Translations under genes and position numbers: made by a program
Shown here: positions 24,560-38,332 of the stretch, piece after piece
Layout of the letters: every line of letters starts with the position of its first letter
Position numbering within the stretch: position 1 is the stretch's first letter
From: Begonia masoniana
Lineage: Eukaryota; Streptophyta; Magnoliopsida; Cucurbitales; Begoniaceae
Assembly (NCBI GenBank): GCA_022432975.1
Contig: CM039512.1
Coordinates: forward strand, 45,286,309-45,350,308
Reading direction: 5' to 3'
DNA: 64,000 nt
Notes under the pieces: generated by a model
What the model saw: only the letters and a program-made list of their open reading frames with translations
Databases searched by the model: none
Told to the model about the DNA's origin: nothing

Positions 24560-25540
24560 TAAAGTACATCACGACTAGACCCCGTCAGGTTTTAATGGGT
24601 GATAATAAATCACCAAAGTAAAGTTTTCATAAAAATCACGCAATGCAGTGCAAATAATATAAATCTCCTACTCTTACACCGAGTGATTCTTCTTCCAACT
24701 GGAGGCGCAACTTCAGCAACCAGCTCGAAATCCTTGAAGTCGTCTAAACCTAAATAATATCAAAATTATAAATATTTCACTCAACACTAAGGGAAAACAG
24801 TAGGATGAGTTCTAAATCAGAACTATAAACTCAATCCATAACACTATAAATGGCCGCGAACTTCGCCATGCGGTTGACACTTTAACGGGGACCTTATGAC
24901 ACTTAGAACAATCAGGTTTGGATGCGGTCGACACTTTAAAGCTCTCAGATTCCAACTCACAATGAACTAGCTGTCGACACTTCATACCTATCGGGTTAAA
25001 TCATCAAATGGCCTAGCGGTCAACACTTTCCTCAAAGTGTCGTCACCTTAGAGCTCTCGGGTCAAACTTCTAACTATGCTAGCGGTCGACACTTCCTTCT
25101 GAAGTGTCGATACTTACAACTCCTTGCTTCAAGTAAATGATTTGAAGTATCGACCGACCATCCATAGAGATTGAGTGATTTTTCAATGATGAGAAGTCAT
25201 GAAAGTCGCCCTCCCTCACTGATTCAAACTTCCAATCGACTAAATAACTTAAATGAATGTAAACGTACACCATATGACCAAAAACCACTCTCAAATTCGG
25301 GTTTCCAAGCTCGAATCTTGTTTCCAAAAAAACTCAAATCTTTAAACAAGAAAAAAGGGAGAACGACTTACCTTTGAAGTTTTCCTTCACAAACGTTGAT
25401 GTCCTGGAGTCCCTAGATCACGATTCCACCCTTGGATTTCCTTGGATTCCGACAGCTCGCACCATCGGGATCACCCTATTATCTCCCTCTCTCTTTCCTT
25501 TGTCGTCTGTGCACTTGTAAATCCTTTTTGCATCAAATTT
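24560..25540 (-). mobile_element. LTR-like fragment, family L6
   Basis: On the minus strand it has the order seen in the other long LTRs: a segment ending CTTCAAAG|GTAAGT (donor near 25372), then an array of GTCGACACTT and its complement AAGTGTCGA (about 25150-24850), then an acceptor TATTTAG|GTTTAGACGAC near 24752 opening a short acidic frame (LDDFKDFEL). Neither LTR terminus is certain. Confidence 0.5.
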
Positions 25541-26252
25541 CGCATATTTAATAATTTAATCACAACTTTTAATTCATTTACTTAATATACTCGTACTTCA
25601 TATGACACAAAAATCCAATCCTTCATAGAAATACAAGAAGTGGGACTATCATTGAGAGAAATAAAAAGAGAGAAAGATTGAGAGAGAGAGTACTCTTGTT
25701 CTTGATGGGCCATATACTAGGAAATTTAAAAATTCAATTATATGGAAAAAAATGATCATTTAGTAGTTATACGCTAATTTCAATTAAAATTTAAAATTAA
25801 ATGAGTAATTGGATAAATAAGGAATTATTAAGTGGGGCACTTGACATTTTATAATCTTGTTACTTATCCCTAATTGGAAAAAAAGAGGGACATAAATATC
25901 TCTCGTTCACTAGATTAAGTTGTATTTTCTTATTTTGAAGGGTGGCTAGCTAGCGAGGAAGAAAGTGAGTTTTTGGTGGAGAACATTGAAGTTTTGAAGC
26001 CCAAGTCAAAGGGTTTGAAGGTAAGATTGAGTTTTATGGCATTTGAGGGCTGAGCTTTACGTTCGGTTTCGAGGAATGAAATTCAACAATATCAAAGTGA
26101 GAGAACTCTAATCTCTTAGAGTTATTAAAATAGTTAGGTTTGCTTATTTTAGATGAAAAATCTATGAGATATAAATGTTTGTTGATTGTTGTTGATATAT
26201 CATGTGGACGAGACATATTTGATTGTTTGATTTATTATCTTAAAGCTATATG
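25541..26252. other. AT-rich intergenic stretch
   Basis: No gene, RNA or clear element end seen. Short frames on both strands lack recognisable content. Confidence 0.5.
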
Positions 26253-26760
26253 TGTAGCGCCCCGGGTACCAACCTGGAACGCTGCTCCACTTGTAACTTG
26301 TACTAGTCATATTTCAAAAAAAATTCGCGTAAAATTAAAAATTTTCTTTTGACTTGAAACAACACTGTTTAAAGTGCTCAACGGAAGTTTTAGCGTTTGG
26401 AGAAAACATTCATAAAAACTCAATTGGTATCATATAAACAAAAGCTAAAATAATTAACATATATATATTTGAAAATCTTCTTACTTTTCTAAAAAACATC
26501 GGGCAGCATAACACTTAAATTTTTTGAACCCGAACCAAACAAATCATCAAAAAAATAACAAAACATTTCTATTTAAAATCCCAAGCTTATCAAAACCAAC
26601 CTATCAAGCTATACATCCAAGTTAAAATCAACCTCCCAACTCAATTCATCTATCTATATCAGAATAAATCTATCTATTACTCAAAACAGCTTTTCCTCAA
26701 AACATTTTAAACCTAAGCATGTACACATATTGTAGGATTGTTATTGTCTAAGAGGGAGGG
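26253..26760 (-). mobile_element. LTR terminal fragment (TGTAGCGCCCCGGG type)
   Basis: The + strand begins TGTAGCGCCCCGGGTACC, the same style of terminus as at 42664 and 44214. It continues with AACGGAAGTTTTAGCG, which matches the reversed CCGCTACAAGTT-like text near the 3' ends of related LTRs. Hence it is read as the 3' end of a minus-strand LTR. The far boundary is not visible. Confidence 0.45.
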
Positions 26761-26838
26761 CGGTGAATTAGAAATTTCTTAATCTCTTTTACTAAGTGTA
26801 ATAAACAAATTCTCAATTAATTGCTTACTGATTCAAAT

Positions 26839-27624
<786 letters not shown>

Positions 27625-27724
27625 NNNNNNNNNNNNNNNNNNNNNNNNNNNNNNNNNNNNNNNNNNNNNNNNNNNNNNNNNNNNNNNNNNNNNNNNNNNN
27701 NNNNNNNNNNNNNNNNNNNNNNNN
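27625..27724. other. Assembly gap (100 N)
   Basis: Placeholder gap directly after the GA array. Confidence 0.99.
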
Positions 27725-28173
27725 TACAAAAAATCGTCTAATTCTTCTAATTCATCATCAACAGAAATCGAACGACTAACCCGACATTGGTTTTGTAACA
27801 TAAAATCGTGCAATAGAAAATGCCCTTGACACTTCGCCCCTCATTATTCATGAGCTGCTCGAAACGCAGTCATCTGCCGGTTGCAGGCAACAATCAGCTC
27901 TACTCACATCATCTGGTGCTAACCACGCCTCTACCGATCACTAAACGACAAAACATAACACTCACTTATGCCGATCACTAAACGACAAGCATAGGGCTCG
28001 CCTTTTTGTCGTATGAAAATCTACATCACCGTTATCATGTGCATCTCACGGTGACCTACTTAACATCGCATTGAGAGGCATCATCCGGTGAACAACCATC
28101 GTTCACCATCCACCGTGACGCAGCCGGATGATTTCCTCATCCATCAGAGAATCTTCCGTAGGCATGTACTTTC

Positions 28174-30019
28174 TGTAACGACCCTACTACTTAACCCACC
28201 GTATTTCCGTACTATTTTTTTTTTATCCCCCTATAATTTTTAACTAAACGCTCGCAGAATCTAAACCGAAATCGAAACAGAATCGAAATCGGAATTGAAA
28301 TTGAACCTTGAAAGCATTTAAACAAAACGTTTAATAAATAATTAAAACTTAAAACATTAATTAAAACTTTAAAAAAATCAAATTGAAAAGAGGGAGGGCA
28401 GAATCGAAATTCTGCCCTCGAAAAGCAGCAGCGACCGGGTGCTGCCATTTGCAGCGCCACGGTCGCCGTGTGCGCTGCACAATGCAGCGCGCGATCGCTG
28501 CATTGTGCAGCGATCAGGCGCTGCATCGCTGCACATTGCAGCGATCGGGCGCTGCGTTGTGCAGCGCCCAGTCGCTGCGTTGTGCAGTGACTGGTGCAGC
28601 GATTCACTCCCTCTGCCCTCTGTATTTTGCCTACTCTTTTCTTACCACAGCAGAGAGCAAAACACTTCAACTTTCAGCTCTCTGGAATCCGATTCCAGAG
28701 AGCAAATTCCTCTTTCTCCCTCACATTCTAGCACCCTAAACATTTCAATATTCTTTCGATTTCATTCCCGATCATTGCTAAACATACCACTCAGGCAATA
28801 CGTGATAAAACTTCCTAAAACAATTGGCGTGGATAGCTCAAAAAACTCGAGCATATCCGCACCAATCCTGAAACATTCAAATACAGTTTACAAAATCATT
28901 TAAAACGCTATACAACCAAAGCAATATAAACTAGTGCGTCACTAAAATCCTCGAGACGACGTTCGACGTATGGTGTAGGCCAATCGGCCAAAGAAGATCA
29001 CGAGAACTTACCTCGTGACCAAAGCAGCTCAAGCTCCGTCCACGAGCGATGTTTGTCTGAAGTAAAACACAATATTGACGTTAAAACGAATTTAAGTTAT
29101 AAAACGTCCAAATTGTCAAAACCTTAACTAAAAAACTTCCTAAAGCTATAATTCGATTCATTGTACTACATTATCGAGAGATCTACTCTCGGCTCTTGAA
29201 AATCCAAAATACGAGTTTACCCTAAATTCTCGAATTTCTCGATTTCTAACATTTTTCACAAATCGTTCTAACTTCGTCCAATAACGTCAAATACGTGCAA
29301 CATATACTTAATCACGGCTAACCTATTAATTAGGAGCCCTAAATCGACATTTTTATCGAAATTTACCGAAACCCTAGTTTGTCGAAAACGCTACAAACGT
29401 CGAAATAAAAGCTCAAGATTAAAGGTACATACCGAGAGTTGCGAGAGGAGGAGAAACCGTGAAAGAAACGGAACGAACGGGAGGAGAAACGGAGTCGGAT
29501 CGTGAAATCGTCGGCGGCTGGCAGAGAGGGTTTCGCGAGGGTTTTTGCTCTCTGGATCGATTTTCAAATGAAAATCGTTAAGGCTTTTTGCCTTTAAGTA
29601 ATAATCACTTAATTAAATGCTAATTGACGATTTTGCCCTTCTTTAGTTTTTATATAGATTTCTTCTTTCGGTTCGTCAATCGTCCAGCTATTCGGTTTCC
29701 CAAAATCTCCTTATTTCGCCAATAAGCCCCCAACTCGTTATTTGGGATTTAACAAACTGTCCGTTTGCAATTTGGACCTCGTTTACTATTTTTATTAAAA
29801 CGTCATTTACTTACGATAAAGGTAATTACTCGGAATATAGCGTTTAATCTCCGAAAATTCCCATAATTTCCTTAAAATTCCTATTAATCGTTAGGATCGT
29901 AATGACGCCTTCTTTTTGTAAAATGGACCTGATTTGACATATTTACCAAAAATGCCATTATAAAATGAAATAACAATATAATATATTATATCTAAAATCC
30001 GTACAAGCCGGATATTACA
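28174..30019 (-). repeat. E1 3' LTR (family L1, 1846 bp)
   Basis: On the minus strand it begins TGTAATATCCGGC and ends GGGTCGTTACA. It includes a mini-exon with CTCGTGGACGG and GTAAGT donor (about 29009-29054), a perfect 13-bp hairpin (28677-28703) and a CGCTGCA/GCAGCGATC word array (about 28434-28605). It lacks the exon-3 block present in the longer LTR families. Confidence 0.93.
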
Positions 30020-30034
30020 TTCTACCCTCCTTAT
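30020..30034 (-). promoter_or_regulatory. E1 polypurine tract
   Basis: Minus-strand AAGGAGGGTAGAA immediately precedes the 3' LTR and follows GGACAAAATTCTG, the usual layout for plus-strand priming in plant chromoviruses. The same layout is found in E2. Confidence 0.85.
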
Positions 30035-30059
30035 TCAGAATTTTGTCCACAAAATTAAA

Positions 30060-33000
30060 TCATGCAAACAAATCAGGATACATAGTCATCATATCCTGCT
30101 GTCGTTCCCACGTAGCCTCATCCACCTCATGGTTCCGCCATAGGACTTTGACCAGCGGAATCTCCTTGTTGCGTAAGACTTTGGTGGAATACTCCAAAAT
30201 GCGTACCGGCCTCACCTCATAATTCAAGGTAGGCTGTACCTCGATCTCCGTAGTCTCCACAATATGCGACGGGTCGCGCAAGCACTTCCGAAGCATAGAT
30301 ACATGAAATACATCGTGGATACCCTCCATAGAAGTCGGAAGCTGCAACCTGTACGCCAACTTCCCGATCCTCTTTAGAATAGGAAAGGGCCCCACATGAC
30401 GAGGGTTTAGCTTGCCCCTCCTTCCAAATCTCGCTACGCCTTTGAACGGAGAAACTTTCAAATAAACCTCATCGCCTTCCTCGAACTCTAGCTCTCTCCG
30501 TCTGGTGTCCGCATAGCACTTCTGTCTGCTCTGAGCTACCTCTATACGCTGTCGAATAATGGCAATCTTCTCTGCCGTCTGCTGTAGAATCTCAGGACCA
30601 ACGATGCTGGCCTCGCCAACCTCGTCCCAATACAACGGAGATCTACACTTTCGACCATACAGCGCCTCATATGGAGCCATGCCAATAGTAGCCTGGAAGC
30701 TGTTGTTGTACGAGAACTCAACCAGGGGTAAATATCGGCTCCACGAGCCCTGAAACTACAGCACACAAGCTCTGAGCATATCCTCAAGTATCTGATTCGT
30801 CCTTTCTGTCTGACCATCGGTCTGAGGATGGAATGCCGTGCTGAAACTAAGCTGAGTCCCCATAGCTCTGTGTAAACTCTTCCAGAACTTCGATGTGAAT
30901 CTCGGATCTCTGTCTGAGACAATAGAAACTGGCACTCCGTGCAGTCTGACAATCTCCTGCACATAAAGCTCGGCGAGCTGATCCATAGAAGATGCCATCC
31001 TCACAGATAAGAAGTGGGCCGACTTTGTCAATCGGTCCACAATAACCCAAATGCCGTCATGGCCTCTCGTAGTCCTCGGGAGTCCCACAATGAAATCCAT
31101 GGAGATCTGCTCCCACTTCCACTCCGGAATCGGCAGTGGCAATAACGTTCCGGCCGGTCTCTGGTGCTCTGCCTTTACCTGCTGACATACTAGGCAGGTC
31201 TCAACGTACATGGCAACCTCCCTCTTCATGTTCGGCCACCAGAAATGTTGTTTCAAATCCCGGTACATCTTGGTACTCCCCGGGTGCACAGAATATGCCG
31301 AAGAATGTGCCTCGGCCAATATCTCCTTCTTCAGATCCTCGTCGCTAGGTACGTACCACCTACGCCTGAACTTCAGAATACCATTCTCTGATAGATGAAA
31401 ATCCGACGAGTCTCCCAATGTCATGCTGGATCGAAGCTCCATACACTCCGTATCATTCTGCTGAGCTTCACGTATACGATCCAGAATAGTCGGCCTGAGA
31501 GAAATGTTGGCAAGCATACTGGACAACTCTGCCACTATCTCCACATCGAATCTCTCAATCTCAGACCGCAGCGTAACTGACATCGCTGCTAATAAAGGCT
31601 GGCTCGCAGAAGGCACTCTACTCAAGGCATCAGCAACCTTGTTCGCCTTCCCCGGATGGTACTTGATGTCAAAATCATAATCTTTGACGAACTCAAGCCA
31701 TCGTCTCTGTCGCATGTTCAGCTCCTTTTGCGTAAATAAGTACTTCAGGCTCTTGTGGTCAGAAAATATCTCGCACTGCTGCCCATATAAATAATGTCTC
31801 CATATCTTCAGTGCGAAGACCACAGCTGCTAACTCAAGGTCGTGTGTAGGGTAGTTCTGCTCATACGGCCTCAACTGCCGAGAAGCATAAGAAATAACTT
31901 TCCCCTCCTGCATCAATACACAACCGAGTCCCACTCCAGAAGCATCACAGTAAACACTGAATCTGACACCATCAACGGGTAGTGCCAGTACTGGAGCGGT
32001 GGTCAATCTCTGCTTTAACTCCACAAAACTATCATCACAAGCAGACGACCATACAAATCTCTCGTTCTTCCGAGTCAATCGTGTAAGAGGAAGTGCGATC
32101 TTCGAGAATCCCTCAATAAACTTCCGATAATAACCGGCCAATCCGAGAAATCCACGCACCTCTCGTACGTTCTTCGGCTGTGGCCAATCTCTGACCACCT
32201 GAATCTTGCTCGGATCCACAGAAACTCCGTCCTGTGATATAATATGGCCAAGGAAGCTAACTCTGTCAAGCCAGAACTCGCACTTCAAAAACTTGGGATA
32301 TAGCTGGTGCTCGCATAAAATCCCCAGAACAATCCTCAGATGCTCCTCGTGCTCTTCTCTAGACTTAGAGTAAATCAGGATATCGTCGATGAAAATCACC
32401 ACGAACTTGTCCAGATACTCCTTGAAGACACGATTCATCAGATCCATGAACGCTGCAGGGGCATTAGTAAGTCCAAAAGACATGACAAGGAACTAATAAT
32501 GCCCATACCTCGTTCGGAAAGCCGTCTTCTGAATATCATCTCTCCGGACTTTCAGCTGATAATAACCCGAGCGCAGATCGATCCTGGAAAATACTCGGGC
32601 ACCCTGTAGCTGATCAAACAAGTCATCAATACGGGGCAGTGGATACTTATTCTTCACCGTGAGCTTATTCAGCTCCCTATAATCGATACACATCCTGAGG
32701 GTCCCGTCTTTCTTCTTAACAAACAGAACGGGCGCACCCCAGGGTGAAACACTGGGTCGAATAAATCCTTTCTCTAACAGCTCATCCAGCTGAGTCCTCA
32801 ACTCTCTCAACTCAGTTGGTGCTAACCGATACGGGTTCTTGAACCTCGGCGCAGAGTTAGGATAGACATCAATAGTGAACTCGATCTCCCGGTCTGGGGG
32901 TAACCCGGGAAGATCATCAAGAAATATCCCAGAGAACTCTCTGACAATAGGAATGTCGCTCGGCTTCAATCCGCTGAGCAACTGACAATCAAAGACAGAG

Positions 33001-34535
33001 GCCAAATAAATAGAGCACGCACCTTTGAACTGCTCGTTGACCATCATGGAATAAGAAATAGGCGATCCACTCAATCGGTTCATCGCCTGATATGAAAACT
33101 CGACTCTGTCCGGGGGTCGGAAGGTCACAATCCCGGAACGACAGTCGATGGTGGCGAAGTGCTGTGCTAGCCAGTCCATCCCCAAAATAAGATCGTATCG
33201 CTCTATGCTCATAACTATCAGGCGAGCATAGAGGGTAATACTCCCCACTGAGACGACATTGCCCTGGAGAATACGATCTGACTGCATATGCTCTCCCGAA
33301 GGCAGCATCACACTATACTCATACTCTGACAGCTCAGACTCTAACCCCAATCTAGCCATACATACAGTCGATACGAAGGAGTGTGTAGCTCCTGTATCCA
33401 TCAAAGTAAATACCGTAGCGCCCATGAGTAAAATAGTACCTGCAATCACAGCAGGCTGAGCCTCATCATCCACGTCGTCAGGCTCAATAAAAGCGAAAAT
33501 CCTGGGCACAACTCTCTTCCGATCACCGCCTGACTGATCTAGACCCCGTTTCGGGCAGTCTCTAGCAAAATGGCCTGGCTCCCCACACCAATAACATACA
33601 TTCGTGCCCATCCGGCACTGGCCAATGTGTTCCCTCTGACACTTCGGGCAAATAGGTATCTGAGAAGCCACTTGTACCTGCTTCCCCTTTCCCCGGTCAT
33701 TACCTCCCTCAAGAGGTCTCTTCACACCCCTCTGCTGCTGCTGAGGCTGTGCTCTCGGCTGCCAACCTCGTGACTGAGGTCGAATCTCTCGGAAGAAGCC
33801 CTTAGCTGGCTCCCTCGGCTTGACAGAACTCTGATCTACTGCCTCAATATCCAGAGCTCTAGCCACAATGTCGTCGTAGGATACATTCCGTACCCCAGAT
33901 ATCGTAAGGCGCATCCGAAACTCCTGGCTAAGTCCCTGTAAGAATTGGCGTACCTTGTCCTCGTTGACGCCGACCTGGCGCGGTGCAAATCGAGACAGCG
34001 CCTCAAATCTCCTAACGTACTCGGCAATAGAAGCAGTCTGTCTCAACTGCATAAACTCGGCCATCTTCGCCTCGCGAACGGTATGACTGAAATATTTATC
34101 GTAGAACAACTCTCTGAATCTCTCCCATCCCATAACCAACACATCTGTATACGTCTGGATGGAATCCCACCAAAACCGGGCGTCCAGGGCCAAGTGGTAG
34201 GTCACCAAGGCAACTTTCTCTCCGTCCTCGATGCTAGCATATCTCAGCATATCCTCCATAGTGCGAATCAACTCCTCAGCTGAAGAGGGATCCGTAGACT
34301 GTCCGGTAAATACAGGGGGCTGAAGCTTTTGAAATCTCTCCATCCCCCGATTGCCCATAATAGCTGTCTCCCGAGCTCTAACGCCCTCTCGATCAATCAT
34401 AGTGCCCAGCTGCTGTGACTGTCTCTCCATCTGCTGAGACTGTCGCTCCATGTGCTGAGACTGCTGGGCGATAAAGTCCTTAAGTGTATCAATCGTGTCA
34501 TCTCGGTCGTCTCGGTCCTTTCTTTGACGCACCAT
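30060..34535 (-). pseudogene. E1 gag-pol, single frame with two amber codons
   Basis: One frame of 1491 codons from ATG 34535 to the stop at 30060, broken only by TAG at 32493-32495 (codon 681) and TAG at 30756-30758 (codon 1260). Aligned residues in E3 are Glu at both, so each is a GAG-to-TAG change. Domains in order: gag with [18 protein letters not shown] knuckle, protease ([10 protein letters not shown]), RT ([31 protein letters not shown]), RNase H ([14 protein letters not shown]), integrase with HHCC-type zinc region (CLVCQQVK) and catalytic-region motifs ([17 protein letters not shown]), then a chromodomain-like end (VKVLWRNHEVDEATWE). This order and ending fit Tekay/Del chromoviruses. 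As assembled it would give gag-protease with a truncated RT. Stops could be real or sequencing errors. Confidence 0.9.
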
Positions 34536-34683
34536 GTTTATATCACTCCTATAAATTTAAAAGCAAATATCTCTAATAAAACAGAAATCAGATAAAACTA
34601 TAAGCATACTTACAGTTGATGAAGAATGTCAGCGTAGTGGCTGTGCAGTCGAGCAGTCTACAGAACCGATTTTAAAACCCGGG

Positions 34684-34696
34684 GGCTCTGATACCA
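34684..34696 (-). promoter_or_regulatory. E1 primer-binding site (initiator Met-tRNA)
   Basis: Minus-strand TGGTATCAGAGCC lies four bases after the 5' LTR end and is complementary to the 3' end of initiator Met-tRNA, the usual primer of these elements. Confidence 0.93.
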
Positions 34697-34700
34697 TAAA

Positions 34701-36544
34701 TGTAACGACCCTAATACTGTACCAGTATTTTCCGTACTATTTTTTTTTTATCCTAATAATTTTAACTAAACTCTAGGCAGAATCTAAACCGAAATCGAAA
34801 CCAGAATCGAAATCGGAATTGAAATTGAACCTTGAAAGCATTTAAAACAAAACGTTTAATAAATAATTAAAACTTAAAACATTAATTAAAACTTTAAAAA
34901 AATCAAATTGAAAAGAGGGAGGGCAGAATCAACATTCTGCCCTCGAAAAGCAGCAGCGACCGGGCGCTGCCATTTGCAGCGCACGGTCGCCGTGTGCGCT
35001 GCACAATGCAGCGCGCGATCGCTGCATTGTGCAGCGATCAGGCGCTGCATCGCTGCACATTGCAGCGATCGGGCGCTGCATTGTGCAGCGCCCAGTCGCT
35101 GCGTTGTGCAGTGACTGGTGCAGCGATTCACTCCCTCTGCCCTCTGTATTTTGCCTACTCTTTTCTTACCACAGCAGAGAGCAAAACACTTCAACTTTCA
35201 GCTCTCTGGAATCCGATTCCAGAGAGCAAATTCCTCTTTCTCCCTCACATTCTAGCACCCTAAACATTTCAATATTCTTTCGATTTCATTCCCGATCATT
35301 GCTAAACATACCACTCAGGCAATACGTGATAAAACTTCCTAAAAACAATTGGCGTGGATAGCTCAAAAACTCGAGCATATCCGCACCAATCCTGAAACAT
35401 TCAAATACAGTTTACAAAATCATTTAAAACGCTATACAACCAAAGCAATATAAACTAGTGCGTCACTAAAATCCTCGAGACGACGTTCGACGTATGGTGT
35501 AGGCCAATCGGCCAAAGAAGATCACGAGAACTTACCTCGTGACCAAAGCAGCTCAAGCTCCGTCCACGAGCGATGTTTGTCTGAAGTAAAACACAATATT
35601 GACGTTAAAACGAATTTAAGTTATAAAACGTCCAAATTGTCAAAACCTTAACTAAAAAACTTCCTAAAGCTATAATTCGATTCATTGTACTACATTATCG
35701 AGAGATCTACTCTCGGCTCTTGAAAATCCAAAATACGAGTTTACCCTAAATTCTCGAATTTTCTCGATTTCTAACATTTTTCACAAATCGTTCTAACTTC
35801 GTCCAATAACGTCAAATACGTGCAACATATACTTAATCACGGCTAACCTATTAATTAGGAGCCCTAAATCGACATTTTTATCGAAATTTACCGAAACCCT
35901 AGTTTGTCGAAAACGCTACAAACGTCGAAATAAAAGCTCAAGATTAAAGGTACATACCGAGAGTTGCGAGAGGAGGAGAAACCGTGAAAGAAACGGAACG
36001 AACGGGAGGAGAAACGGAGTCGGATCGTGAAATCGTCGGCGGCTGGCAGAGAGGGTTTCGCGAGGGTTTTTGCTCTCTGGATCGATTTTCAAATGAAAAT
36101 CGTTAAGGCTTTTTGCCTTTAAGTAATAATCACTTAATTAAATGCTAATTGACGATTTTGCCCTTCTTTAGTTTTTATATAGATTTCTTCTTTCGGTTCG
36201 TCAATCGTCCAGCTATTCGGTTTCCCCAAATCTCCTTATTTCGCCAATAAGCCCAACTCGTTATTTGGGATTTAACAAAACTGTCCGTTTGCAATTTGGA
36301 CCTCGTTTACTATTTTTATTAAAACGTCATTTACTTTACGATAAAGGTAATTACTCGGAATATAGCGTTTAATCTCCGAAAATTCCCATAATTTCCTTAA
36401 AATTCCTATTAATCGTTAGGATCGTAATGACGCCTTCTTTTCGTAAAATGGACCTGATTTGACATATTTACCAAAAATGCCATTATAAAATGAAATAACA
36501 ATATAATATATTATATCTGAAATCCGTACAAGCCGGATATTACA
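34701..36544 (-). repeat. E1 5' LTR (family L1, 1844 bp)
   Basis: Matches 28174-30019. Mini-exon 35536-35580 (45 nt) lies between TTCAG and GTAAGT on the minus strand, the hairpin at 35201-35227 and the GCAGCGATC word array at about 34960-35125. Confidence 0.93.
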
Positions 36545-38332
36545 TGTACAAAACACGTGACTCACTTACCTCATCCGATAAGAGACATCATCCGGTGAAC
36601 AGCAAACGTTTACCATCCACCGGTGACGTCAGCCAGATGATTTATTCATCCAGCTTCTAACACACAGCTCCTACCGATGACGTCAGCCGGATGATACGTT
36701 CACCCGATTTCTATCATTCAGCAGTTAAACACAATAATCATCAAGCAACTTCAATCAACAGGAAATACCTCGACTCACACACATTTCAACTTGATGGACA
36801 TAAACCTTAAACGAATAAAAATCATAGGCTCGTTCAGGATACGTAAGCGGAAGACTCATATAAAACAGGATGTCCTAGGTTCTTACAATCATCCTCAAAC
36901 TCAGAAGTTGAACCAGACAATTTCAAGTCCAAATTAAAACATGATCTTATCCTACATAGACATCAGTTTTCTCATAAATCTTACTGACATAAAATGAGAA
37001 TAACCACGGGACGATTTTGCCTGCCAGCCACAAACTTCCACCCTGAGCACCTCCCAGCAACCAACTTAAATAGCTTCATCAACTTTGAATTCCTCACCTG
37101 ATATCTCGTCACCTACATCATAAGGTTTAAATTATAAGCCTAATGCTTAGTAAAGAATGCAATGCTAACGCATATGCATGAATGCACAGTTTAAAGAAAA
37201 ACATGCTCATGGATCTTTTTTTGTTCTTATTCGTACTCATGTTCGTAGTCATCATTCATATTCATCATTCATAATCATCATTCATAGTCATCATTCATAA
37301 TCATCATTTACGTTGTATGGATTAAGGGAGGATTTGTGCCGGTAAAGGGGGTTCGACAGTGAGAGTGTACATAATCCCTTGCGGGTCGTATTCTTGGTCC
37401 CTCTTTTAGACAGTGACATACGCCAAACCGCCCCCAACCCTCTCTTAATCCATGTTGCATAGGTTTCATATTCTTGTCTTATTCATGAGAGAAAACATGC
37501 ATTGAAAACATTTTCACGTGCTTGAGAAACATTCATGATTCATGAGCAGGGATACTCTTAGTTCATCATTCTATTGAACAGATCATACATCTAACTAGAA
37601 TCATCCTAACAGTTTGAGTATCATAACCAACAGACAATAACTCAGATAACCCTTAAACGTTGAAAACAGCTTCTAACCAGTATCCTTGTGATGTAGGGCC
37701 CTAATGGCCGGGTATTCCTATACATTCACTTACCTGGTTTCCTTAGCAACTTTGAGTACTTCTCTTCAGACTTCTTCACCTAAAACATTTCACATTGTAG
37801 AGTTAAAACAACATCCTAAAAGTCATAATTAAAAATCACCCTAGAATCTAACGTCTATATATATATAAGTCCATTAGTCGAGCACTCTGTGTGCGTAGTC
37901 TAAAATTCCTAGAATCACAATAACCAGACTCGGCCATTGCAGAATCCGAAATCTCAAGTTCAATTGAAAAACAGTACTCAAATAGATAACTAGCAATCCA
38001 CATTGTCTGAGTCTTACCTAGGGCGTCGATTGTCGAAGTGGAGAAAGAGAAATCCGTCATCGATGAGAGAGTCGCTGGCGGAGAGGGAGACAACTCGGGG
38101 GAATGAGAGAACGCAGAAGGGAATGTCGGCTACAGTGGGGTTTAAAAGTTTCTATTTCCTATTTATACTTAATCCAACCATTCTTAATTACAAATCCTGC
38201 CACCCAACCTAATTTATGACACATGCACATTAATTAAGCCTTGACGTAAAATTTCAAACGGAAAAGATCAAAATAAACATGGCCGTTAAAACAGTTAAGA
38301 AAGTCACCTGGTCAAGCTCGTCGGGTGTTACA

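Larger units (their letters stand above)
28174..36544 (-). mobile_element. Gypsy element E1 (Tekay/Del-like), 8.37 kb, nearly intact
   Basis: Complete LTR retrotransposon on the minus strand: 5' LTR 36544-34701, PBS, one gag-pol frame 34535-30060, polypurine tract, 3' LTR 30019-28174. The two LTRs are near-identical apart from the first 60 bases or so at the 28174 side, indicating recent insertion. The pentamer TGTAC lies at 36545-36549 and at 28165-28169, with four extra bases (28170-28173) between the latter and the LTR. The host site is the L3 LTR word array. Confidence 0.93.
27725..38332 (-). mobile_element. L3-family LTR, inverted second copy, split by element E1
   Basis: Two pieces, 27725-28169 and 36545-38332, together match the solo LTR at 12377-14774 in reverse orientation. 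On the minus strand the LTR starts TGTAACACCCGACG at 38332, next to AATAG, the same insertion-site sequence as copy A. It carries the mini-exon, the GATGTAG acceptor and the TGACGTCA word array; its 3' end lies in gap 2 or has been replaced by the GA array. E1 entered within the word array. Confidence 0.88.

Noticed and set aside
28212..28903. Open frames of about 120-150 codons on both strands in the E1 LTR (also at 34886-35361)
   Set aside because: They follow the GCAGCG word array, which is open in several frames by composition, and are not conserved as proteins.
33259..33459. Short antisense open frames within the gag-pol regions of E1, E2 and E3
   Set aside because: Shadows of the retrotransposon coding frame without independent support.
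34684..34696. tRNA-like sequence near E1 (and near E2 and 6548)
   Set aside because: Only the 12-13 base complement of a tRNA 3' end is present, which is the primer-binding site; no tRNA gene was recognised in the window.
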